Assembly: GCA_022376515.1 (NCBI GenBank)
Contig: WTXI01000199.1
Span: 1-64,000, forward strand
DNA from: Lactifluus volemus
Taxonomy: Eukaryota; Basidiomycota; Agaricomycetes; Russulales; Russulaceae
Reading direction: 5' to 3'
DNA: 64,000 nucleotides
The position numbers and the translations under genes are program-made. Numbering within the stretch: position 1 is the first letter of the stretch; every line of letters begins with the position of its first letter. Shown one piece after another: positions 22,291 to 30,999 of this stretch. The notes under the pieces are model-generated. The model was not told where the DNA came from and did no database searches. It worked only from the letters and a program-made list of their open reading frames with translations.

Positions 22291-22546
22291 CAATATACAA
22301 AGATCTAAGGGATGCTAGAACATACCACACAGTCGAGGCATACAAGGTAGTCGTGGCCGAAAGGAGTGTTGTGGAGCGTACGACTTGGGGGCACAGGCCG
22401 ATTTGGAGAGGTGTGGTCCAAGATTGTGGTCAGAACACGGAACATACCTGGACAACTTGAAGGGCAGATAGTGGAAGGAGGACAGGGGATGAGTGGACAG
22501 AAGCATACGAGAGCAGGTGCGGTGGACCTTAATGACGATGACATTC

Positions 22547-24100
22547 TCAATCAGAATTCCGAATGCGAGAGACAGTTATAAGACGACCAGAGCTCTGGCG
22601 AACCGCGACAAATGATTGGATAGGTTCTTGCACAGTTTCGCGCAACTTAATCCCCACAATGGAAATGCTATGTAGCGAGGGGAATACTTCAGCAGCTCCT
22701 GGTGATCCATCCGTGAGCGTTTCTAATGCAGAAGCGATGGAAGGCTCTAGAATGACAGGTATTTGAAGGGTCTGGACAGAGGGGAATGAGTGAAAAAGTT
22801 GGAGCCATAGCGTGGGATCCTCCATGTGGATGAGGCAGTCCGACTTAATGATAAGCGACTTCACGCTGGAGCGGAAAGGCGGAATCTGGCCGCATATCTG
22901 TGCTACATAATTGATCCGACGATTCGAATTTTTACACATGATTTGCCACGAGTTAATCGGAGAAAATGCGGAATGATGTGTTGTATTTGAGGGAAAAGAG
23001 ATAAAGGCGCAGTCTAAGAACGACTTGAATGTCAAAGTTAGACTGTATGCGTTGAATGAGTCCAGGTAACGACCAAAGAACCGAACGGTTTGCGGGATGT
23101 CAAGGATAAGCTGATCGAAGAATGACAGCTGGAATTCGTCGAGTAGTGGGGCATCAAATCGGGCCATGAGGACTTCCAAGTACTCGCTCTCACCTCTGAA
23201 TTTCAGCCTTGTGAGAGCAGGGAGAACAAACCGAGTCTGAAGACTCTGTACTGGTGGGGCTCGGTTGGAGCGAAATGTCTGGGATTCAAAATCGATGATA
23301 AGGCATTTGAGCTTTGGCAGCGCAGACAAGGATGTGGCCATCGTCTCGGCCGGTACTATGTACCTGTAGATAGATATATTGGAAAGATCAAGGAATGTGA
23401 GGTCACTTGTTGACGAGAGGAGTTGTGGCAATGAAGGAAATGAGATTCTCGAAAGAGTGAGATGTCGTAGACACGGGGCGGATCCGTTCAAGAGCGTTTC
23501 TAGGTCTACTGGTGGTATGTCTGCCTTGAATGAAAGATATCTCAATGCTGGAAATGATCCCGTCATTGCCATGACAATCCGTTCAGGTAGATAATGGTCT
23601 GGAGTGACGAAATTAAGATGGATCTCGCGTACGCGATCACGACGCTCCAATGCGGCAATGAGGTTGTGCGTCGCGATGAATATCCTCCAATAATCAAGTT
23701 TGAATCGGATGATGAGAGGAAATGGGGGCCAGACATCCAACAACCCCTTCACGGGTGAGTTCTCCGTGCAAATAAGCTCCAGATTAAGACGGATTGGTGA
23801 TTCAAAAATGATGTATCGCCATCTTCTGCATACATGCACTAGCGTCTCCCAATTCCATGAATATTCAGTGACGAGCTCCTTTTTGAACATGGCTTGATAA
23901 AAATCGAATATATCTAGAAGGACATTGTCTGGGAGAGAGCTGATTGTTACTCGTTGGAACAACTGGCCTACACAAATCAATAATCAATATAGTTATTTCT
24001 GATGAGTCTTACCTGGTTCTGATTGGATCAGCAATTTCTTCTGTTGACGTGCAACAATGTCATTGTTGTTTGAGCCCATGGAAAGGCCATCCATTTGCAT
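22547..24100 (-). CDS. F-box protein E (two exons)
   Basis: Exon 1 is 24013-24100 (MQMDGLSMGSNNND...), intron 23968-24012 (45 nt, GTAAGA...TGTAG), exon 2 22547-23967, total 502 aa. F-box: RVTISSLPDNVLLDIF, LVHVCRRWRYIIF. VWPPFPLIIRF, NLIAALERRDRVREI and the C-terminal LWLQLFHSFPSVQTLQI follow. Intact and collinear with D and G. Predicted SCF adaptor; substrate unknown. Confidence 0.88.
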
Positions 24101-24147
24101 CAGAGAGCGTGAGGTTGGAGGGTCTAGTCGCCTAACTCCTGTCCTAG

Positions 24148-24196
24148 CCCCTGGCCGGTTTCCTCGGCCCGAACACTGCGACGAAGGTCACGCGAG
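24148..24196 (-). promoter_or_regulatory. Conserved upstream block of F-box gene E
   Basis: CTGGCCGGTTTCCTCGGCCC and GAAGGTCACGCG, shared with units A, C, D and G. Confidence 0.4.
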
Positions 24197-24399
24197 CAAA
24201 TTGACAGCAAGGGTCAATTGGGATTGACGAACATGTGGTCTGACATTAGAACAGAGCATGTTAACATAGACCCGTGCAGGATCAACGGGATCACGTCCGT
24301 AGTATGTACGTTTCAGTTTTTTATTCTCTTATCATTACATCTCATTTTTGCCTTCCCGCTCTTGCCAGTACCATCGCTTGCGTAAAGTAGTGACATAGA

Positions 24400-24840
24400 T
24401 ACCTTGGAAGCAAGGCAATTCGCCAGCGCATCGAAATGTGTCATGGCCACTGGCAGTGTTCCCCCGATGAGAGCCCAACCACGGGCGCGCTTACTTATGC
24501 CTCAAAGAGGATCGCATCGATCCAGGGAACCAGTTTCAGAACCACAGATCGCGTTGGACAAGCGACCCATAGCTCGTCATTTGCATCCACTAGATCCGAA
24601 TGAACCTACCCTCTTCAGAATCGACCGTGTCAAGGTCGGCCTGGTCGTGGTTGGTGACGAGTGAGGCCAAGGACGTTCTTGCCCCGCAACTTTTCACGGA
24701 AGTGTCACATGGCTTGGGCATGTATATCGCATTAGGAAGCGGGAAAAATGGGATGCGTCAAGCGAGAGGATATAGAACGCCACCTCACGAGTATGAAGTC
24801 TGTTGGTGGGCAATTTGCCTGTTCCCACGACGCTAAGTTT
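24400..24840. repeat. Intergenic repeat R, copy 5 (partial)
   Basis: Only the right two thirds are present, from CCCCGATGAGAGCCCAACCACGGGCGCGCTTA to CACCTCACGAGTATGAAGTCTGTTGG. Confidence 0.55.
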
Positions 24841-24974
24841 ACTTATCTCCCCATCCTTCTCAATATCCTTTCCACTCGTCCATCACGCCCTCCGAATGGA
24901 AACCGGCTAATGTTGGCTGTTAGTACGCCCACTTTGGGGAGTGTCCGAGTCCGAGTTGTTCCTTTGTTCCTCAA

Positions 24975-25130
24975 CTCTTAATCCTTTGAATACCGTGTAA
25001 CATTTCAAGTTCGTAGCTACGGGTGGTTGATATAGTTACTGGTAGCGCATTCAGTACAAATGCAAACGTAATGCTATCAACGTAGCGGATATCAGGAGAT
25101 CAGAAACAAACGAGGTTATTGCTGGCACAA
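24975..25130 (-). repeat. 3'-flank block of F-box unit G
   Basis: TTTGAATACCGTGTAACATTTC and GCGCATTCAGTACAAATGC, as downstream of the other units. Confidence 0.55.
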
Positions 25131-25415
25131 CAGAGAAACGACAGAGGAATCTACGATAAAGAGGAATATAAGGCATGCTAGAACATACCACTGAGTTGAG
25201 GCATACGAGGTAGTCGTGGCCGAAGGGAGTGTTGTGGAGCACAAGACTTGGGCGGGGCTGAGGGCACGGGCCAAGCGGCGGTCCAAGATCGTGGCCGGGG
25301 CATGGGAGATACCTGGATAACTTGAAGAAAAGATAGTGAAAGGAGGACAGGGAATAGGTGGAAAGAAGAATAGGAGAACAGGTGCGGTGGACCTTAACGA
25401 CGATGATGTTCTTCA

Positions 25416-26972
25416 TCAAAATTTTTGAACGCGAGAGACGGCTACAGGATGACCAGAGTGCTGGCGGGTCACGACGAATGATTGGATGGGTTGTTGCACA
25501 GTTTCGCCCGACTGATTCCCCACAATGGAAAGGCTGTGTAGTGAGGGGAATACTTCAGCATCTGCCAGGGATTCTTCGGTGGGCGTTTCTAACGCAGATG
25601 CGATGGACGGCTCTAGGTGGACAGGTATTTGAAGACTCTGGACTGAGGGGAATAAGTGAAAAAGTTGGAGCCATTGCGTGGAATTGATGTCGTCGATTCG
25701 GCTGTCGCACTCAATACTGAGTGACTTCACACTGGAACGGGCCGGAATCTGGCTGCATATATGTGTTACAGAAATGACTTGATGATCCGGATCGTCGCAG
25801 CAGATTACCAACTTGTGACGCCGAGGAGTTGTTGCATTTGAGTGAAACGAGATTATGCCGGATTTCGGTAGCTCGAATAGTAAGGTTAGACTGTGTGATA
25901 ATGAGGCCAGGTGACTAAAGAATCGAACGGTTTGCGGGATGTCAAAGACAGGCTGATCGGAAAATGCTATCGTGAAGTCATCGAGTAGTGGGGCATCGAA
26001 TCGGGCCGCGAGGACTTCAAAGTACTCGCTCTCACCAAAGAATGTGATGGAAGTGAGTGCGGGGAGAACAATTCGGGTCGGTGGCGGTACAGGTAGATTT
26101 CTTCGTTCGTCGTGAGGCGCCGGAATTTTGAACATGATGATAAGGGATTTGAGCTTTGGCTGCGCAGACAGGGATGTGGCCATTGTCTCGGGTGGGATGT
26201 ACCCAGAATTAGGTATATCGAGAAGAAGAAGCCATGTGAGGTCGCTCGTAGATGAGAGGATTCGTGGCAAGGACGAAAATGAGATATCGGAAAGAGTGAG
26301 AGTTTGTAGACATGGGGTGGATCCATTCAAGAATGTATCGGGGAGAAAGATCTTCGGACCAAGTGACCCAAGTGTAAGAGATCTTAATGCTGGAAATGAT
26401 TCCTCCCATTGCCGTGCCGTGACAATTCGTTCAGATGGCTCATGATGATACAGTGGCACGTGAGTGCGGAAACCAAGATGGATCCCGCGTACGCGGTCAC
26501 GACGCTCCAATGCGGCAATGAGGTTGTCCGTCACGTCGATGCGTTCCCATATACGGTTGTCGAAATCGAATTTGATGATGAGCGGGAATGGCGGCCAGAC
26601 ATCCAACAACTTCCTCACGGGTGATTTCTCCGTGCAAATAAGCTCCAGATTGAGACGGACTGGTGATCCAAAGATGACGCATCTCCATCTTCGGCACACG
26701 TGCACTAGCTTCTCCCAATCCCATGGATGTTCATAGACTTCCGTTTTAACTTGATAAAAATCGAATATCTCTATAAGGACATTGTCTGGGAGAGATCCGA
26801 TTGTTGCTCTCTGGAACACCTGGCCTCCTAAGCGTACAACAGAACTCAGCAATCGATATGATTGTTTCTGATGAATCTTACTTGGTTCTTGTTGAATCTG
26901 AGATTTCTCCCATTGACGTGCAACATCATTTTTGCTGTTTGAGCCTATGAAAAGGTCATTCATTTGCATCAA
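25416..26972 (-). CDS. F-box protein G (two exons)
   Basis: Exon 1 is 26882-26972 (MMQMNDLFIGSNS...), intron 26828-26881 (54 nt, GTAAGA...CTTAG), exon 2 25416-26827, total 500 aa when spliced. The intron is a multiple of three and has no stop, so unspliced mRNA would code for 518 aa; comparison with D, E and H argues for splicing. F-box: RATIGSLPDNVLIEIF, LVHVCRRWRCVIF. Family blocks NLIAALERRDRVRGI and QWLQLFHLFPSVQSLQI are present. Intact. Confidence 0.87.
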   Translation of the reverse strand: MMQMNDLFIGSNSKNDVARQWEKSQIQQEPSKIHQKQSYRLLSSVVRLGGQVFQRATIGSLPDNVLIEIFDFYQVKTEVYEHPWDWEKLVHVCRRWRCVIFGSPVRLNLELICTEKSPVRKLLDVWPPFPLIIKFDFDNRIWERIDVTDNLIAALERRDRVRGIHLGFRTHVPLYHHEPSERIVTARQWEESFPALRSLTLGSLGPKIFLPDTFLNGSTPCLQTLTLSDISFSSLPRILSSTSDLTWLLLLDIPNSGYIPPETMATSLSAQPKLKSLIIMFKIPAPHDERRNLPVPPPTRIVLPALTSITFFGESEYFEVLAARFDAPLLDDFTIAFSDQPVFDIPQTVRFFSHLASLSHSLTLLFELPKSGIISFHSNATTPRRHKLVICCDDPDHQVISVTHICSQIPARSSVKSLSIECDSRIDDINSTQWLQLFHLFPSVQSLQIPVHLEPSIASALETPTEESLADAEVFPSLHSLSIVGNQSGETVQQPIQSFVVTRQHSGHPVAVSRVQKF

Positions 26973-27007
26973 AGAAAGAGGTTAACTGGAGGGTAGTTGG
27001 TGCCCCG

Positions 27008-27057
27008 AACCCTGGCCGGTTTCCTCGGCCCGAGCACTGCGATGAAGGGTCACGGGT
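27008..27057 (-). promoter_or_regulatory. Conserved upstream block of F-box gene G
   Basis: CCTGGCCGGTTTCCTCGGCC and GAAGGGTCACG; marks the right end of the main F-box array. Confidence 0.4.
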
Positions 27058-27189
27058 ACACGCGGATGAATTTCAGAGGCTGTCATCAGCATGTCGATGT
27101 CCCGACCCGTCTGGTTTTTTGTGATCCGATTCACTCTTCTGCGGTACTTATTAATATCGTGATCAGGAGGAGTAATATGCGATGCAACG

Positions 27190-27579
27190 TAGTACGCCCC
27201 TGCCCTAACGACCGATATCCGAATGAACTGAAGTGTAATTCACGTCTACGCCCTCCTCTCTGAGTCTCACATGTCCCGGATCACCGATGGCTCCATTAAG
27301 CCGCTCCTGGATGATGTTGACGAACCCATAAAAGGCTGAAGTTGAAGTGCTGAAGCCTTGGCCTCTCCCGAGGGCAAATACAGGATCGTCAGTGGTCACG
27401 AGGAACTGCAAAGCCTAGATGACCTCAACGTTACTCATGATGCCCGCGCCCTCGAAATAGTGGGAGCCTCGGAATGTCATTCTCACTGCTCAGGTAGTTG
27501 CCAGCGCCTCGTATTTGTACGTATTCAAGTCCTCCTCGTGCTGGTCACCCGTTCCGAACCAATGACCCTTAAAGGACAT
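27190..27579 (-). pseudogene. Unidentified gene remnant, 3' half (split by the TIR element)
   Basis: Read leftwards from 27579 the frame encodes FKGHWFGTGDQHEEDLNTY, FRGSHYFEGAGIMSNVEV and FALGRGQGFSTSTSAFYG. It goes on to NIIQERLNGAIGDPGHVR and stops near 27190. The frame is continuous apart from a TGA and a TAG, both explicable as single-base changes from TGG or another sense codon. The other part of the same frame lies at 42862-42960 beyond the TIR element. I do not recognise the family. Confidence 0.5.
27572..27579. repeat. Target-site duplication, left (AAGGACAT)
   Basis: Matches ATGGACAC at 42862-42869 at 6 of 8 positions; an 8-bp duplication is the hallmark of hAT- and KDZ-type insertions. 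Confidence 0.6.
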
Positions 27580-27604
27580 CAGCAATTGTCCATGTTGCTT
27601 AATG
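27580..27604 (+). repeat. Left terminal inverted repeat (25 bp)
   Basis: Identical to the reverse complement of 42837-42861. Confidence 0.85.
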
Positions 27605-27870
27605 TGTGCTTAACGTGCTTATTAAGCACGTTAAGCACAAATTAAGCACAAAATGATTAAGCAGGTTAACGCCACCCCGGTGCTTGATTAAGCACCATTC
27701 TGCTTAATTAAGCACATGTTGTGCTTAATTGTGCTTAATTAAGCACAATATTAAGCAAAATTCCAAGAAGTTCAATTACCTTTTAAAGCAGCACTAAGCA
27801 TCAAATTAAGCACATGTCAGCAATCTAAGCACAACATTAAGCACAGTTTCAAGCACACAGAAGTATCAAG
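27596..27870. repeat. Subterminal TTAAGCAC/GTGCTTAA motif array, left
   Basis: At least fifteen copies or near-copies of TTAAGCA(C) in both orientations, several forming local palindromes such as GTGCTTAATTAAGCAC. A matching array lies at the other end. A role as transposase-binding sites is inference. Confidence 0.7.
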
Positions 27871-28039
27871 CAACTTTCAAAAATTTAGGTAAAATCCAAT
27901 CAATAATGAGCATAAGATATATATTCAGTCAACTATACTACAACATTAGTACACTATCTATACTCTATCTGAATGTGCATATGGCCTCTTCTATCCACCA
28001 GCACCACCAGTGTGCCACAGGCCTTGATATAACAACAGC

Positions 28040-28044
28040 AGCAG
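28040..28044. repeat. 5-bp target duplication AGCAG (left) of the nested Ty3 element
   Basis: Repeated at 39177-39181 immediately after the other LTR. Confidence 0.9.
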
Positions 28045-28710
28045 TGTAACACTTCCATACGTAAGCAGACAACTTAGCGTAGAAAGTGTTGGGGGTATTG
28101 GTATAAGATAAGATGAGGAGAAGTGATAATGGAGATAAGATCGCTTGATTCGACTTTGAGACACCTTAAGAGCACAACACAAACAGAACCTGCCAAATCT
28201 GCGGTTGATTGTGTATACTACGTAAAGGGTAAAAGTCGCCCCCCATCAAGGAGGGCTTTGGGGTATAAATACATAGTCTCACTACCTAGGTCTACCAATC
28301 AATCTGTCCGATCTATTCCGATCTCCCAATCATCCTTGTGATAAAATCTTTCGATCGCGTGATTTCACGCGCTTCCACGTTTCCAGGGTTCAACAGAACT
28401 TATTTGATGCAAGGCGTTCCGACGGATTCGGAGTGTATTGCCAAGTCGTAGTGTGCAGCGCCTGAGGTGGGGTATCGCTACTTCTGCGGTTTTGTTTATC
28501 TAGGCGAGCCGGGCCGCCTGTGTCATAGATCGATATTCATTGAAGACGATTACCTCTTTATCGGCTGATCGTCTAGCTGCAACCTTTTGTTAATTAACTC
28601 GTTTTATGCGCCCTTGATCTGGTGGGTGATGTTTATTTGATCTGCACTCAGTGTGGAGTAGATTATCAAATATATTTAATGTAAGACGTCCACTTGGGGG
28701 CCGCCTTACA
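28045..28710 (-). repeat. 3' LTR of the 11.1-kb Ty3 element
   Basis: TGTAAC...CTTACA termini on the plus strand. Contains a TATA-like GGGTATAAATACATAG near 28260. Confidence 0.92.
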
Positions 28711-28721
28711 CCCTCCCCCAC
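28711..28721 (-). promoter_or_regulatory. Polypurine tract
   Basis: GTGGGGGAGGG on the minus strand directly before the 3' LTR; primes plus-strand DNA synthesis in LTR elements. The same tract occurs at 507-517. Confidence 0.8.
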
Positions 28722-28898
28722 AAGAACAAACTCGGGGGGGTGAACCTGTTGAAACCACAAGATTGTGAAATGATAATTGCGCCGATGTGGATGCGTCGGC
28801 ATGGACTGATTGTGCGTTCGGAACGCGACTTAGGGTATATAGGTAAGGAGGGGTACGGGAGCAAGCACGGGAATGACAAGATCGCTTTCCAGATGATC

Positions 28899-30032
28899 CT
28901 ATCCGGGGCCCATCCTCATGTTCTCGTCGTCCCAGCCATGGATCTGAGTCGTGTCCACTATATATGTTGGGGCGAAGTCTTCCGGGGTCACATATGGTAT
29001 GGTGGGTGGTGGAGATTCTGCCATAGGTAGATGGGAGGTCTGGGCAGTAGTGTCTATCTCATTTTCGCGCGATGCGAGTTGTGAGCGTCGTGCCTCCCGG
29101 GATCGTTCGATGATTGGGTTGTAGTTGCCCGGAGCGTCTACATGGACTGATCTGAGGGCCAGTGCAGGCCTGTCTGTAATACGCTTGCGGGCCATATTCC
29201 TGGCTTGTTTCAGAATCAGCGTGTGTGTGCCGTCGGGGTGAGTTGTCAGTGTCATTTCGATGTATGCAGTGGCCCAAGGGCGCCACTGCTCTGCCTCATC
29301 GGGGGTAACTCCACTCTGTGCCAGGTATTTGGCTATGTCTTCAATATCTGGGTTGAGCGCATTTTTAAATTGTTTCTCATTGTACGGGTCGGAGCGACGG
29401 GTCTTGTAGATAGACAATTGTTTTTCAGTTATCAATTGTTCATATCGTTGTGGCACCCCCAGCAGTGCTGCGGCTGAGCTCATGAAGTTGGTCCGGAGTG
29501 GACCATTGCGGATGGCGGTCCCCTTGATATTCAGGGGTAGGCAGGCCAGGAGTGCGCGGTTGCCATCGACGTGGGCGGTCTGGAATCCCTTTCCAACTAA
29601 GGGGACACCTATATATTGGAAGTGCATATCTGCGGTATGCTTTTCGCGTAGCCACCGCTTCCAAATCGTGGGGTGTGTGGCTGGTGTGGGTTCCGGACGA
29701 TCAGAGGGGATAGTGTCTATCTGCAAAGCAGTCCAATGATCTAGAGCGCGGTTGTGTAGGGGACCGCGCAATTCAGGCGGGGTGAAGCGAACGCGCTCCA
29801 TGTATTCTCGAGCGGGCTTCTTATTGCGTGCACTGAATAATGTGCTTATTTCTTGCTGGGAGCGTGGATCTTTGGTAGGTGAGATTAGCACACTGTCCCT
29901 CCCCCTAAGACCAAGTCTACGAAGGGGATTTTGCTGTTGTTTTTGCGTGCGGCGATCGCTTCGGGGGTCTGGAAGCGTCCACGCCGAACGAGTGTGGTTT
30001 GGAAGTTCTGCGTGCCATCCGGGGAAGTACAT
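28899..30032 (-). CDS. Extra downstream ORF 2 of the 11.1-kb element (conserved, unknown)
   Basis: 377 codons in the position where envelope-like genes occur in some LTR elements, but with no signal peptide or membrane segment. It contains FTPPELRGPLHNRALDHW, IWKRWLREKHTADMHFQYIG and a C-terminal VDAPGNYNP...GWDDENMRMGPG region conserved in the left-edge element (4-324). It overlaps ORF 1 (29885-30826) in the -1 frame. The first residues before about 29900 look like shadow sequence, so ORF 1 and ORF 2 may originally be one protein, joined by a frameshift in or near the G run at about 29900-29910. Function unknown. Confidence 0.6.
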   Translation of the reverse strand: MYFPGWHAELPNHTRSAWTLPDPRSDRRTQKQQQNPLRRLGLRGRDSVLISPTKDPRSQQEISTLFSARNKKPAREYMERVRFTPPELRGPLHNRALDHWTALQIDTIPSDRPEPTPATHPTIWKRWLREKHTADMHFQYIGVPLVGKGFQTAHVDGNRALLACLPLNIKGTAIRNGPLRTNFMSSAAALLGVPQRYEQLITEKQLSIYKTRRSDPYNEKQFKNALNPDIEDIAKYLAQSGVTPDEAEQWRPWATAYIEMTLTTHPDGTHTLILKQARNMARKRITDRPALALRSVHVDAPGNYNPIIERSREARRSQLASRENEIDTTAQTSHLPMAESPPPTIPYVTPEDFAPTYIVDTTQIHGWDDENMRMGPG

Positions 30033-30826
30033 CCGGTTGCGTAAATGTAGCGTGGGTACGCATTGAAGTCTAGCTCTCTGTCGTCAGTGAGGGGGACTAG
30101 GCCGTCAGGCGTGTGTAGTGAGTTGTCCGGGCGGCAGAGTATAATCGGGAGCAGTGCGGGAAAACCGCACTGGTTGGAAATCGGGGTGGCAAGCGGTGCG
30201 GTTGCTTGAGTTTCCGCGACGGCAAGTGTGTCGGAATCAAAGGGTTGCAACCGCGAGAGCAGCTGCGGGGGTGCGGGTGATGCTTCTTGCGCCTCGTCCA
30301 TCGATGGTTCGATGTGTTCATGGACTGTTGTCCATCGCGAGGAGTCCCGTCTGGGCACTTTGCGAGGTCGGTCCTCCCTAGGGTTGGCCGTTTCCTCGGT
30401 CAGGTCACTGGACCGGGCATGCTTTTCATCAAGCACGTGTAGTGCTTGTTCCTTCTGTGTGTTGGACTCCTCAAGCATGGTGTTCATTGTGTCCAGTTGC
30501 TCGTGTAGTGCGACATTTTCTGCGAGAAGCGAGTCGCGTTCTTCGCGGAGTCCGCCAATGATTACCGCATCGCGCTCGCGCTCTGCATCGCTGAGAGATG
30601 GTGCATCTATCAGGATGTTCTCAAAGTAGTGAAGTGCCCATGAGGTGCACTGATCGCAAGTGCGTGGCTCATGGGTGATGATGCGGAGACGTGCGTTGTA
30701 GCACCAAGTTTGTGCAGTGGATATATCTGTCATAGGGTGTGCAGTGGTACTGCGATTCATTGTATTATGTCCCGGTGTAGTCTGATGAATAGTCCTACGT
30801 GGTATTTGGGGCGTTTTTACTTGCAA
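29885..30826 (-). CDS. Extra downstream ORF 1 of the 11.1-kb element (coiled-coil, unknown)
   Basis: 313 codons; the likely start is the internal MTDISTAQTW. It has a CDQC motif, then a heptad-like segment (SLSDAERERDAVIIGGLREE through EKHARSS) predicted by eye to form a coiled coil, then a basic RPRKVPRRDSSRW stretch. It lies between integrase and ORF 2 in the same orientation. No known domain recognised. Confidence 0.55.
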   Translation of the reverse strand: MQVKTPQIPRRTIHQTTPGHNTMNRSTTAHPMTDISTAQTWCYNARLRIITHEPRTCDQCTSWALHYFENILIDAPSLSDAERERDAVIIGGLREERDSLLAENVALHEQLDTMNTMLEESNTQKEQALHVLDEKHARSSDLTEETANPREDRPRKVPRRDSSRWTTVHEHIEPSMDEAQEASPAPPQLLSRLQPFDSDTLAVAETQATAPLATPISNQCGFPALLPIILCRPDNSLHTPDGLVPLTDDRELDFNAYPRYIYATGCTSPDGTQNFQTTLVRRGRFQTPEAIAARKNNSKIPFVDLVLGGGTVC

Positions 30827-30999
30827 GTGTGAGGTTGCGAGTATAGTTTTATCTTACGAGTTCCACCCTTGTCTCAGGGTGGGATAGGTGCCTTAATTAT
30901 CGTTGCGATAGCCGAAGCGGTCGCTTCCTAAGTAGTGATTGATCGAGGTGCTCAGGCTCTTTTAGCCGAGTCTTGATTTAAGCGATCAATCATATGCAA

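Noticed and set aside
27596..27870. TTAAGCAC arrays considered as a CRISPR-like or satellite repeat
   Set aside because: Motifs occur in both orientations at irregular spacing and only at the two ends of a TIR element; subterminal repeats explain them.
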